Shown piece by piece: positions 18,318-27,121 of a stretch of 64,000 bases of DNA. Made by a program: the position numbers and the translations under genes. Each line of letters begins with the position of its first letter. Positions within the stretch are counted from its first letter, which is position 1. The notes under the pieces were generated by a model, which saw only the letters and a list, made by a program, of their open reading frames with translations, was not told the DNA's origin and did not search any database. Source of the stretch: Roseiflexus sp034432635 (GTDB lineage Bacteria; Chloroflexota; Chloroflexia; Chloroflexales; Roseiflexaceae); the NCBI GenBank assembly GCA_034432635.1, contig DAOUBK010000026.1, positions 1 to 64,000 on the forward strand. Reading direction: 5' to 3'.

Positions 18318-18494
18318 GTGAAAGTTATCGGAGGATTCCGGCAACCCGCTGCAGACGAACCCGGCAGGTGGCGTGTCCTGCTGGCGAGACGTTGTCGAAC
18401 GCAGTCATCCACGGGTCTTCCCGACCTCCGTTTGCCGCGCACATTGGTGCTGTTTGTTTTGCAGACAGCGACAATCCCGGAAGGAGATCTATCC

Positions 18495-19805
18495 ATGTCT
18501 ATGCTTCAGACACTCTGGCGCAGCGATCCGGCGGTAGCCCGCATTATCGATGGCGAAATGCGCCGCCAACGCGACGGATTGGAACTGATCGCCAGCGAGA
18601 ATTATGCCAGTCGCGCTGTGATGGAAGCGCAGGGTTCGGCGCTCACGAACAAGTATGCCGAAGGGTACCCGGGCGCACGCTATTATGGCGGGTGTGAATG
18701 GGTCGATCAGGTGGAAGACCTGGCGCGTGAACGGGTCAAGGAGTTGTTTGGCGCGGCGTATGCCAATGTCCAGCCGCACTCTGGATCGCAGGCGAATATG
18801 GCAGTCTACTTCACGTTCCTGCGTCCTGGCGATAAAGTGCTCGGCATGAACCTGGCGCACGGCGGGCACCTGACCCATGGCTCGCTGGTGAACTTTTCGG
18901 GTCAGTTGTACACCTTCGTGGCATACGGCATCGACCCGAAGACTGAGCGCATCGATTATGAGCAGGTCGCCGAGATTGCACGCCGCGAGCGCCCGAAGAT
19001 GATTACGGTCGGCGCCAGCGCCTATTCACGCGCCATCGACTATGCCATTTTTCGCCAGATCGCCAATGACGTTGGTGCGTTTCTCTTTGCCGACATTGCG
19101 CATCCGGCGGGGTTGATCGCCAAAGGGTTGCTGCCGAGTCCCATCCGGTATGCTCATGTGGTTACATCGACCACCCATAAGACGCTACGCGGACCGCGTG
19201 GCGGCATCATCCTGATGGGTCAGGATTTCGAGAACCCGTTTGGATTGAAAGCGGCGAAGAGTGGTCGCACCCTGATGATGTCGGAGTTGCTCGACAAGAT
19301 GGTCATCCCCGGCGTTCAGGGCGGTCCGTTGATGCACGTCATCGCTGCCAAGGCGGTTGGGTTTGGCGAAAACCTGCAACCCGAGTTCGAGACCTACGCG
19401 CGCCAGGTGATCCGTAACGCGCAAACGCTGGCAAATGCACTGATGGCGCGGGGGTACCACGTGCTTTCCGGCGGTACCGACAATCATCTGACGCTGATCG
19501 ATCTGCGCAACAAGGGGGTTAGCGGTAAAGCGGCGCAGGAGGCGCTCGATCGGGCGGCGATTACGACCAACAAGAATGCAGTACCGAACGATGACAAATC
19601 GCCGTTGATCACTAGCGGCATTCGATTGGGAACACCTGCCCTGACAACGCGCGGCATGAAGGAGCCGGAGATGGAACAGATCGCCGTACTGATCGATGAG
19701 GTCATCACCCACATCAGTGATGATCATGTCATCAATCGCGTGCGCGAAGAAGTGATGGCGCTGTGTGCACGCTTTCCCGTGCCTGGTCTGGAACCGTCCG
19801 CCTGA
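18495..19805 (+). CDS. glyA: Serine hydroxymethyltransferase
   Basis: 436 residues. The PLP-binding lysine (about 229) lies in VVTSTTHKTLRGPRGG, and LIASENYASRAV, TNKYAEGYPGARYYGG and ANVQPHSGSQAN are family hallmarks. The enzyme interconverts serine plus tetrahydrofolate and glycine plus methylene-tetrahydrofolate, feeding one-carbon metabolism. ATG 18495 is chosen because GGAAGGAG (18479-18486) lies eight bases before it; the longer upstream frame is leader sequence. proC starts 45 bases downstream and is probably on the same transcript. Confidence 0.97.
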   Translation: MSMLQTLWRSDPAVARIIDGEMRRQRDGLELIASENYASRAVMEAQGSALTNKYAEGYPGARYYGGCEWVDQVEDLARERVKELFGAAYANVQPHSGSQANMAVYFTFLRPGDKVLGMNLAHGGHLTHGSLVNFSGQLYTFVAYGIDPKTERIDYEQVAEIARRERPKMITVGASAYSRAIDYAIFRQIANDVGAFLFADIAHPAGLIAKGLLPSPIRYAHVVTSTTHKTLRGPRGGIILMGQDFENPFGLKAAKSGRTLMMSELLDKMVIPGVQGGPLMHVIAAKAVGFGENLQPEFETYARQVIRNAQTLANALMARGYHVLSGGTDNHLTLIDLRNKGVSGKAAQEALDRAAITTNKNAVPNDDKSPLITSGIRLGTPALTTRGMKEPEMEQIAVLIDEVITHISDDHVINRVREEVMALCARFPVPGLEPSA

Positions 19806-19850
19806 TCCGCGTGTCACGCCTTCCGGGTGAGTTTGAAAACAGGAGCATCT

Positions 19851-20669
19851 ATGCTGCATCATTTGCGTATTGCAGTGATCGGCGCCGGAGTCATGGGCGA
19901 AGCCATGATCAGCGGCTTACTGAAACAGAACCTGATTGCTGCCGATCAGATTGTTGCCACCGAGCCGCGCGCCGAACGGCGCGAAGAGATTGATCAGCGG
20001 TATGGCGTGCGCGTCACCGATGATAACCTGGAGGCGGCGCACTGGGCGCAGGTGGTGATCTTCGCCGTCAAACCGCAAACAGTCCCCAAACTGATGCCCG
20101 AACTGCGCGGTGCACTGAGGGAGGGGGAACTGGTGATCTCGATTGCTGCCGGTGTTCCGATTCGCACCTATGTTGAGGGGCTGGCGCACAGCGTCGTGGT
20201 GCGCGCCATGCCCAACACGCCGGCGCAGATCGGCGAGGGGATGACTGTCTGGACGGCATCGTCTGCTGTCAGTGAGGAGCAACGCAACTGGGCGCGTGCA
20301 ATCCTTGGCTCCTTCGGACGCCAAATGTTCGTTGATGATGAAACGTATCTCGATATGGCGACCGCCATCAACGGCACCGGTCCTGCCTATATCTTTATGG
20401 TGCTGGAAGCCATGATCGACGCAGGCGTCCATCTGGGATTGCCACGCTACATGGCGGAAGAACTGGTGTTGCAGACGATGCTCGGTTCGGTGCACTACGC
20501 CATGCAGAGCCGACGCCATCCCGCCGAACTGCGCAACGGCGTCACATCACCGGGTGGCACAACCGCTGCTGCGCTCTATGAACTGGAGCGCGGCGGGTTG
20601 CGCACCGTCCTCTCCGATGCCATCTGGGCAGCATACCGTCGATCCGCTGAACTTGGAAAGATGCTGTGA
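19851..20669 (+). CDS. proC: Pyrroline-5-carboxylate reductase
   Basis: 272 residues. The Rossmann motif IAVIGAGVMGEAMISGL opens the protein; FAVKPQTVPKLM, VVRAMPNTPAQIGEGMT and the C-terminal NGVTSPGGTTAAALYELE are conserved ProC blocks. It reduces pyrroline-5-carboxylate to proline with NAD(P)H in the cytoplasm. ATG 19851 is chosen because AGGAG (19841-19845) precedes it at normal spacing. It follows glyA in the same direction. Confidence 0.95.
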   Translation: MLHHLRIAVIGAGVMGEAMISGLLKQNLIAADQIVATEPRAERREEIDQRYGVRVTDDNLEAAHWAQVVIFAVKPQTVPKLMPELRGALREGELVISIAAGVPIRTYVEGLAHSVVVRAMPNTPAQIGEGMTVWTASSAVSEEQRNWARAILGSFGRQMFVDDETYLDMATAINGTGPAYIFMVLEAMIDAGVHLGLPRYMAEELVLQTMLGSVHYAMQSRRHPAELRNGVTSPGGTTAAALYELERGGLRTVLSDAIWAAYRRSAELGKML

Positions 20670-21074
20670 CTGCTCCCAATCCTCGAAAGGATCGGGCTTC
20701 TAGAGCCTGTTATGGACTTTGGAGCCTGACCGACCCATCCTGCGGGCAGGCGTAGGCACTGCCTTTGCCTGCCTGTTCTACCTGTTCGCCGCCCCATCAG
20801 GATCGCGCACACAGAAATGCACGGGGCGCATTGTTGGGCGTGCGGATGCCAGTTGTCCGCTCTCTGCCGGTCACGAGCGAAGGTATTTCTCTGGCGCGTT
20901 CCTCTGGCTTCCATGGTTGACAGCGATTCGCAGCAGCAAAGCGCGCCATGGTGGATAAAGTGGCGCGGCGCGGCGTGCCTGGGACGCACGATGCAGCGTG
21001 AACGTGATCGGCAGCTGCCGCATCCATCAGGAAGAGAAGTTCATCACAGGCTCTGATTTCTTTTGCCTGCGTGA
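20670..21074. other. Intergenic region between convergent genes
   Basis: 405 bases between proC and the oppositely oriented SH3-domain gene. A small imperfect hairpin (CCAATCC, loop, GGATCGG, about 20677-20696) lies just after the proC stop but lacks a T-run. The rest has no supported gene. Confidence 0.4.
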
Positions 21075-22607
21075 TCACTGTCCTACGGGAACGCGCCGCG
21101 CCACATCGGGATCAACCGTCAGCAGGGTGCGATTGACCCAACCGGTGACGCCACGAACATTTGTGATCCGATACCAGTTGCCGTCGGGCGTCTTCGACAA
21201 CAGTTGCACCGTTTCACGCGCATTGACCTGATCGAGCACCTGCCCCTGCAGATTTGGAGCAGCGCGCACGTTGCCGCCGTTGAACACGATTGCGGTCAAC
21301 CCGGTCGCAGGCGGAACCGTTGCATTGGGAGTCGGTGGTGGCGGAAGTGCGGCAACCGTGGCAGGAAGCGGCGTCGGAACCGTCTCGTTCGACACCGGCA
21401 GTTGTCGCAGGTCCTCAGGCGCGATCGTCAGCAGCGTGCGGCTGACCCACCCCGTGATCTGCCGTTCGTTGATGATCTTCAGCCAGGTGCTGTCGGCGTT
21501 GCGCGCCAGCAGGGTGACGCTCTCACCTGCATTGATCTGATCGATGACCAGACCACGAAGACTCGGACTGGTGCGTACATTGCCGCCGTTGAACACTGTT
21601 GCCTGCCGCAGATCGGTCGGCGCAGCGACCGGCAATTGCGCTGCCACGTCCTGATCAACAACCAGTAGCGTGCGGCTAACCCATCCGCTCAACCCGCCCG
21701 CGGTGGAGATACGGTACCATTCACCGTCAATGCTACGTTCGAACAGGGTCACGACTTCTCCCAGAGCAAGGCGCCCCAAAACTTCCGCCTCGCGGCTGGG
21801 TTCACGCCGGATGTTGCCGGCAATCGTGGCGGTTCCGGTCAGTTCGCGGGTAGCCTCAACCGCAGTCGGCGATGGTCCCGGCGTTGCGAGAGGTTGGGTT
21901 ACAGTCGGCGGAAGCGCCGGTGCAACGGTCGGTTCTGCTGCGAGTGCGTAGAAATCGTCGACGAAGGGACGCAGCACATCGAGCGTTGCGGGCTCGGATC
22001 GCGCAATTTCACCGCTTTGATCGGAAGCGATGGCAATGACCGTATAGGTCGCATCCTGACGCGGCGTTGGCGCATTGGAACGACGGTCGAGCACGATCTG
22101 CGCTTCGCCGCTCAGTGGATCGGGTTGCGCCAGCGCAGTTTCCGGGTTGAACCAGGGAAACTCCTGATCGCCTTCGCGCATAAGCGCGGACAGCGTTGCT
22201 CCCGATGGCAGGTTTTCCGTCTGGACGATCACGACGATTTTCCCGGCGCCGACCACCTCGGCGCGCTCGACCACCAGGCGCGGCTGCGGCGGCACAGGGG
22301 TTGGCGTTGTACCGGAACCGTCCGGCACCCCAAACGTTAAGATCAGTACGGCAATGACGCCAATGAGCACGACCGGCGCAAGAATAACTAGCGCCTTGAT
22401 CGCGGGTGGCGCCGCACGGAAGCGCTCGCCCAGACTGCGCGGCGCCTCTTCGGGGATTGATGTGTAGTCGATGGGTTCGCCGATCCCAGCAATTTCGGGC
22501 AACGGCAGGTCGTCTGGTCGGGCAGAGCGTCGTCGTCGCACAGTGATCAACGCAACGACCACTATCAGCACTCCTCCAACCAATAGTGCAACGATCTCAG
22601 GCGACAT
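21075..22607 (-). CDS. Membrane protein with three bacterial SH3 domains
   Basis: 510 residues. There are two membrane segments (about 6-22 and 70-92), an extracytoplasmic beta domain (about 105-215) and Pro/Thr linkers. Three SH3b-like domains follow: GNIRREPSREAEVLGRL with GWVSRTLL, GGNVRTSPSLRGLVIDQI with GWVSRTLL, and GGNVRAAPNLQGQVLDQV with GWVNRTLL. Such domains bind peptidoglycan or peptides outside the membrane, so a cell-envelope role is likely. No catalytic domain is present. The second and third SH3 copies are nearly identical, which suggests recent internal duplication. It is transcribed away from accD. Confidence 0.8.
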   Translation of the reverse strand: MSPEIVALLVGGVLIVVVALITVRRRRSARPDDLPLPEIAGIGEPIDYTSIPEEAPRSLGERFRAAPPAIKALVILAPVVLIGVIAVLILTFGVPDGSGTTPTPVPPQPRLVVERAEVVGAGKIVVIVQTENLPSGATLSALMREGDQEFPWFNPETALAQPDPLSGEAQIVLDRRSNAPTPRQDATYTVIAIASDQSGEIARSEPATLDVLRPFVDDFYALAAEPTVAPALPPTVTQPLATPGPSPTAVEATRELTGTATIAGNIRREPSREAEVLGRLALGEVVTLFERSIDGEWYRISTAGGLSGWVSRTLLVVDQDVAAQLPVAAPTDLRQATVFNGGNVRTSPSLRGLVIDQINAGESVTLLARNADSTWLKIINERQITGWVSRTLLTIAPEDLRQLPVSNETVPTPLPATVAALPPPPTPNATVPPATGLTAIVFNGGNVRAAPNLQGQVLDQVNARETVQLLSKTPDGNWYRITNVRGVTGWVNRTLLTVDPDVARRVPVGQ

Positions 22608-22780
22608 TGAGCGTCCAGGTCCTTTCGATCAATACCGGCATATGCTCGCAACTCTATCCATCTTTTTTGTCCTGCGGCTATCATATGACAACCCGGCGCA
22701 AGATGCAAGCAATATATGCGATACCGATGTTGAGAAACCATATATCTACCCTGTCAGAGTGTAAAATGCATGAGCTGTGC

Positions 22781-22786
22781 TATAAT
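22781..22786 (+). promoter_or_regulatory. -10-like element upstream of accD
   Basis: TATAAT at 22781-22786 lies 40 bases before the accD ATG. No good -35 is seen at 16-18 bases. It is the likely start region for the accD-accA operon. Confidence 0.45.
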
Positions 22787-22825
22787 CACGTGACTATAGG
22801 TACGAAGAATTCAGGGGGCGCAGTT

Positions 22826-23722
22826 ATGAAAGACCTGTTTCGTCGCGCGCCGAAGCGCTTTACGGCAGCGCACATCGATAATCAGGTGATCCCTGACAAT
22901 ATGTGGGTCAAGTGCCCGTCCTGCGGTGACCTGATCTATACTCGACAGTTCAGTGACAATCTGAAGGTTTGCAAATGCGGCTATCACATGCGCCTGACCG
23001 CGCGTGAGTGGCTTGGGTTGCTCGATGACGGATCGTTTGTAGAGTTCGATGCTGCCCTGTCATCGGTCGATGCGCTGGGATTCGTATCGCCGCGGCACGT
23101 CTACGAACAGAAATTGAACGAAAGTCGGGCGCAGACCGGTCTGAACGATGCGCTGATCACCGGTAGCGGAGCGATCGATGGGATGCCGCTGTGCCTGGCG
23201 GTTACCGAATTTGAGTTTATCGGCGGTTCGATGGGATGTGCCTATGGCGAGCGTCTGGCGCGCGTGATCGAGCGCGCTGCCGATGCGCGTCTCCCGCTTT
23301 TGACGATCAATGCCAGCGGTGGTGCGCGGCAGGAAGAAGGCACGCTGGCGCTCCTCCAGATGGCGAAGGTCAATATGGCGCTCACGCGCCTTGCGGCAGC
23401 CGGTCAACCTCATATTGCCCTGCTGGTCGATCCGTGCTACGGCGGCGTACTGGCGTCGTACACGTCGGTTGCCGATGTGATCATCGCCGAACCTGGCGCG
23501 CGGATCGGCTTCGCCGGACGACGGGTTATCGAGCAAACGATCCGCCAGAAACTGCCGCCCCATTTTCAGACTGCCGGATTCCTGCTGGATCATGGCATGA
23601 TCGATATGTTGACGCCGCGCAGCGAATTGCGAAGTGTCCTGTCAATCCTCTTGCGATTGTATCGAGATGCGTCTGCCCACACACTAGCAGCCCGGCACGT
23701 GTCGGTGCTGACGCACGCCTGA
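22826..23722 (+). CDS. accD: Acetyl-CoA carboxylase carboxyltransferase subunit beta
   Basis: 298 residues. An N-terminal zinc ribbon (WVKCPSCGDLIY then VCKCGYHMRL) precedes the carboxyltransferase domain with GSGAIDGMPLCLAVTEFEF, FIGGSMGCAYGERL, INASGGARQEEGTLALLQMAK and IGFAGRRVIEQTI. With AccA it moves the carboxyl group from biotin to acetyl-CoA to make malonyl-CoA. The second zinc knuckle is CxC here rather than the usual CxxC, one residue shorter. The start follows GGGGG at normal spacing. accA begins two bases after the stop. Confidence 0.95.
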   Translation: MKDLFRRAPKRFTAAHIDNQVIPDNMWVKCPSCGDLIYTRQFSDNLKVCKCGYHMRLTAREWLGLLDDGSFVEFDAALSSVDALGFVSPRHVYEQKLNESRAQTGLNDALITGSGAIDGMPLCLAVTEFEFIGGSMGCAYGERLARVIERAADARLPLLTINASGGARQEEGTLALLQMAKVNMALTRLAAAGQPHIALLVDPCYGGVLASYTSVADVIIAEPGARIGFAGRRVIEQTIRQKLPPHFQTAGFLLDHGMIDMLTPRSELRSVLSILLRLYRDASAHTLAARHVSVLTHA

Positions 23723-23724
23723 GA

Positions 23725-24603
23725 ATGACCATTCCAATGAAAACGCCAGCCCTGACGCCGTGGGACAAAGTGCAACTGGCGCGTCATCCGCGCCGTCCGC
23801 ATACGCTCGATTACGTGCGCGCTCTGTGCGATGATTTTATCGAACTCCACGGAGATCGTCGCTATGGCGACGATCCGGCGATCATCGGCGGACCGGCGCG
23901 CTTCGCCGACCGCACGGTTATGATCGTGGGGCACCAGAAAGGGAGTGATGCACGTGAGAATGCGCGGCGCAACTTTGGCATGGCGCGTCCGGAGGGGTAT
24001 CGCAAGGCGTTGCGCCTCTTTCGCCACGCCGAAAAGTTTGGCTTCCCACTGATCTGCTTCATCGATACACCGGGTGCCGATCCGAGCATGGAATCGGAAG
24101 AGCGCGGCCAGGGGAATGCCATCGCGGAAAACATTCTGGCGCTTGCTGGCTTGCGTGTCCCGATCGTTGCATGCATAATCGGTGAGGGTGGAAGCGGCGG
24201 CGCGCTGGCGCTTGGCGTCGCCGATCGGCTTCTGATGCTCGAACACGCAATCTACTCTGTGGCAGCGCCGGAAGCGGCAGCGTCGATCCTCTGGCGCGAC
24301 GCAGGCAAAGCGCCGGAAGCCGCGAGTGCGATGCGCATTACAGCACAGGATCAGTATGACCTGGGGATCGTAGATGTGATCATTCCTGAACCGGAAGGTG
24401 GCGCGCACACTGATGCCGCTGCCGCAGCAGCAGCGGTGGGGGAGGCGCTGCACGCGGCGCTCGATGCGCTGGTCAGGTTGCCGATCGATGACCTGTTACA
24501 GCGTCGCTACGCCAGATACCGCGCCATCGGACGCTTTCAGGAGCGCCAGCCGACACCGCACATGTCCACCAGCATTCCCCCGCTCCCTTTCAAGGGATCG
24601 TAA
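23725..24603 (+). CDS. accA: Acetyl-CoA carboxylase carboxyltransferase subunit alpha
   Basis: About 292 residues. RPHTLDYVRALCDDFIELHG, GDDPAIIGGPARF, ARRNFGMARPEGYRKALRL, FIDTPGADPSMESEERGQ and IGEGGSGGALALGVAD are AccA signatures. It pairs with AccD in malonyl-CoA formation for fatty acids. The ATG is two bases after the accD stop; a second ATG at 23737 is possible. The 3' end overlaps the opposite-strand glycosyltransferase pseudogene by 14 bases, a tight convergent pair. Confidence 0.95.
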   Translation: MTIPMKTPALTPWDKVQLARHPRRPHTLDYVRALCDDFIELHGDRRYGDDPAIIGGPARFADRTVMIVGHQKGSDARENARRNFGMARPEGYRKALRLFRHAEKFGFPLICFIDTPGADPSMESEERGQGNAIAENILALAGLRVPIVACIIGEGGSGGALALGVADRLLMLEHAIYSVAAPEAAASILWRDAGKAPEAASAMRITAQDQYDLGIVDVIIPEPEGGAHTDAAAAAAAVGEALHAALDALVRLPIDDLLQRRYARYRAIGRFQERQPTPHMSTSIPPLPFKGS

Positions 24604-26645
24604 GGCGGGTTAGAAGCAGCGCATCCTGCCCGGCATCGTCAGCCCGTTCACCATCGGTTCGCAATCGTAACCGGGTAAACGTTTGCGGGTCGTAGACGCC
24701 GGTTGCGAGGCGGTAGGTTCCAGCAGGCAGGTCGGGTGGCAGCGAGATATGTTGCACCATCGAAACATACCTGCCAGGTTGCCACGCGCGCAGGGGCCAG
24801 CGCTCAGTTCCCAACGGGACGTCCACCTGCGCGACACGCTCGCCCGCATCATTCATCACGTGAATAAACATGAAAAGCGATGAGTTATCGGGTCGTGCCA
24901 GCGCTTCCCACACCAGCGTGACCGTCAGTACCCCAGATGCGCGAGCGGCGGATGTATCGAGGTCGTACCCTCGGAGGTGAACCGTATCACCGAAATCTAC
25001 TTCTGGCATCGCCGTGACCGGCGGCGGAACCTGATAGACCCAGGCATAGTCAATGCCGTGAATTCGGACAACGTGGATCGGCTTTAGCGAGCGAAACGGC
25101 GCGTGCAGTTCTGGTTTGGTGTTACGCTGAGTCTGTTCGACATATGTGACGGCGTAATCGATCTGTTGCGGTTGCTGAACTGCCTGGAGCGGCGCAACCC
25201 CTGCCGGAGCAAACGGTTTCATAACAGGTTGGTAAAACACTGCTACCGGACGATCCCGTCCATCTGGCTGAGCAGCGATAAACGCAGCCGCCAATTCTAA
25301 ACCTTCCCCCCATCCTACCGGCAATACCCGTTGAGCGACTTCGCCTCCACCGAGCAGCGGGTTGTAGTACGCCAGATAATAGGGGTGGTACCAGATCAGA
25401 TTGGTAATCGCTGCCGTTACCACCAGCACATAACCTGCCGCCGGCCACGGATGCGCAGCGCCGAAGCGCCTGAAGGCATCGATTATCCCCCGGTTACTCA
25501 GAAGATCATATCCACAGGAGAAGCCAGCAGCCGCCAGGATTGTCAGCGCAGGAAAGACCGGCAGCGCATAGCGGTCGAATTTCTTGGCCATAACACTGAT
25601 TGACGCAACGAAAAGAACAACAAACACTGCCAGCAGCAGCAAGGAGCGATTCGCCTCTTTCCAGGCGTAGTTCCCATTGCGCACGATACAGCCAACCCAG
25701 ATCAGTACGCCGATCAGCGTCCATGGCGCCAGGCGGAACGGTATCGCCACCAGATAGATAGAAGAGTGGTCCTGGATCGGCAACGGCGCGACCCAAGAAG
25801 AAGTTCCCCCACGGGTGCGGTGCTCCGCCATCAAAGAGAATCTCACTCACAACACCCCGTAGCGTTGCGAGCGGTTGCACCCACATAGCAGGCCAGAGCG
25901 CGACCCAGACGAGCGCTGCCATGCTGCACCACACCGCCAGAGGCGGGATGCAACGCCACACCAGCATAACCACAGTGCGGACGGTAAGCGTCGATGGCAA
26001 GCCCTGTCCTATGACTATAACCAGCCCTGCCAGCGGCGCCAGCAGCAGGGCAGGTGATTTGGTCAGCATCCCCAGACCGGCGACAAGACCACTGGCAATC
26101 CACCAGGGTGATTGGATGAAACTGCGCGGGCTACTCTGAAGCGCCACCAGCATCAACAGCAGGCTGAGCGTCATCAGGGACATCAGGATTGCATCCATGT
26201 GGAACAGTTGCGAGTGAGCGATCAGGAACGGTTCACCGATCCAGAGCAGCGCTGCCAGAAGCGCAACGGTTCGACCCGTCAGGCGCTCCAGAAGCGGGTA
26301 CGCCAGCGCAAGAACAATCGCTGTGAGCGCGGCAGCCGGTAGCCGCAAAAGGGTGTAGAAAGTCGCTTGGTGTTCCTGAAGGATTTTGATAGCGATCAGA
26401 GCCTCGTAGATCGTGTGCCCTAGAGCGCCCAGCCACAGCATTGTGACTGCCGGATGTCCGAAGTAGAACGTATCAGCGAAGTTGCCGGAGGCGACTGCGG
26501 TTGCAAATCGCCTGGAGAGCGATATCCAGTGGTAGGCTTCGTCAACTGTGAGAAAACGTCCATTAGGCCAGCGCGCAGCCATTGCCAGCGCGAAGAGTGC
26601 AACCGGTGTCACCCCGCGATGCAGAACCTGACCGGGACCTGTCAC
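24590..26645 (-). pseudogene. Frameshifted GT39-like membrane glycosyltransferase
   Basis: Two minus-strand frames join into one multi-membrane protein. The first (GTG 26645 after AAGGAGGG) holds the family-typical first loop FLTVDEAYHWISLSRR and many helices to GRAVADPGPLFYL. The second continues VAIPFRLAPWTLIGVL, more helices and a C-terminal beta domain (HLRGYDLDT, SLFMFIHVMNDAGERVAQVD). The break is at 25753-25761, where GATA is present twice. Removing one copy gives LFYLVAIPF in one frame. The intact protein would be about 670 residues and would use a polyprenyl-phosphate sugar. The C-terminal beta domain is shared with the GT39 protein at 49075-51402. Confidence 0.8.
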
Positions 26646-26784
26646 AAGCCCTCCTTAAGTATCACGATAACCCCGGCAGCGCGGAGGCGCGTCCATACAT
26701 CACACACGCGAGATCGTCACCTGCCGCGTAACGACGATTCTGGCGTGATATCCCGAACTGAGAAATGCGACGGACAACGACAAC

Positions 26785-26810
26785 AGTTGTACCTTAAAGT
26801 TGTACCTTAA
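26785..26810. repeat. Perfect 13-base tandem duplication
   Basis: AGTTGTACCTTAA occurs twice without a gap (26785-26797 and 26798-26810). The second copy supplies the stop codon (TTA 26807-26809, TAA on the minus strand) of the small membrane protein gene. Confidence 0.8.
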
Positions 26811-27043
26811 CGGGAAGAGTGCACTGTTGAGGTTTCTTGATCGGCGCTGCGTGGCTCGCCGGAGGGTTCGGCTTTCACGCGCATCCCGACGATCAAGGTG
26901 CCCAAGAGGATCACCACCATTGCAATTAAGACCGCAATCGTAAGGAGCGACTCGCTTTTCGCAAGTTCGAACCCCAACGCCACAAATGGCAGCGCCGTCA
27001 GCAGTATGGCAAGCACGGTCCAGATGCGATCAAACGTGTTCAT
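26807..27043 (-). CDS. Small two-helix membrane protein
   Basis: 78 residues with two hydrophobic segments (about 8-25, WTVLAILLTALPFVALGF, and 33-53) and a polar, Glu/Ser-rich tail. Length, hydrophobicity and an ATG start support a real small membrane protein, but no family is recognised. It lies between a frameshifted glycosyltransferase gene and a transposase-like gene on the same strand. A tandem duplication covers its stop codon. Confidence 0.5.
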   Translation of the reverse strand: MNTFDRIWTVLAILLTALPFVALGFELAKSESLLTIAVLIAMVVILLGTLIVGMRVKAEPSGEPRSADQETSTVHSSR

Positions 27044-27121
27044 GACACCGCTCGGCAGGCTCTCTCAACTCTTTTCCATAGCATATAGTACCATACTTTT
27101 AGCAGAGCGAGCCGCGGCGAG

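Noticed and set aside
18318..18490. Riboswitch in the glyA leader
   Set aside because: The leader contains CCGGCAACC-like and G+C-rich stretches but does not match the conserved cores of THF, ZTP, SAM or glycine riboswitches that I could recall.
20677..20696. Terminator after proC
   Set aside because: The small hairpin has mismatches and is not followed by a T-run.
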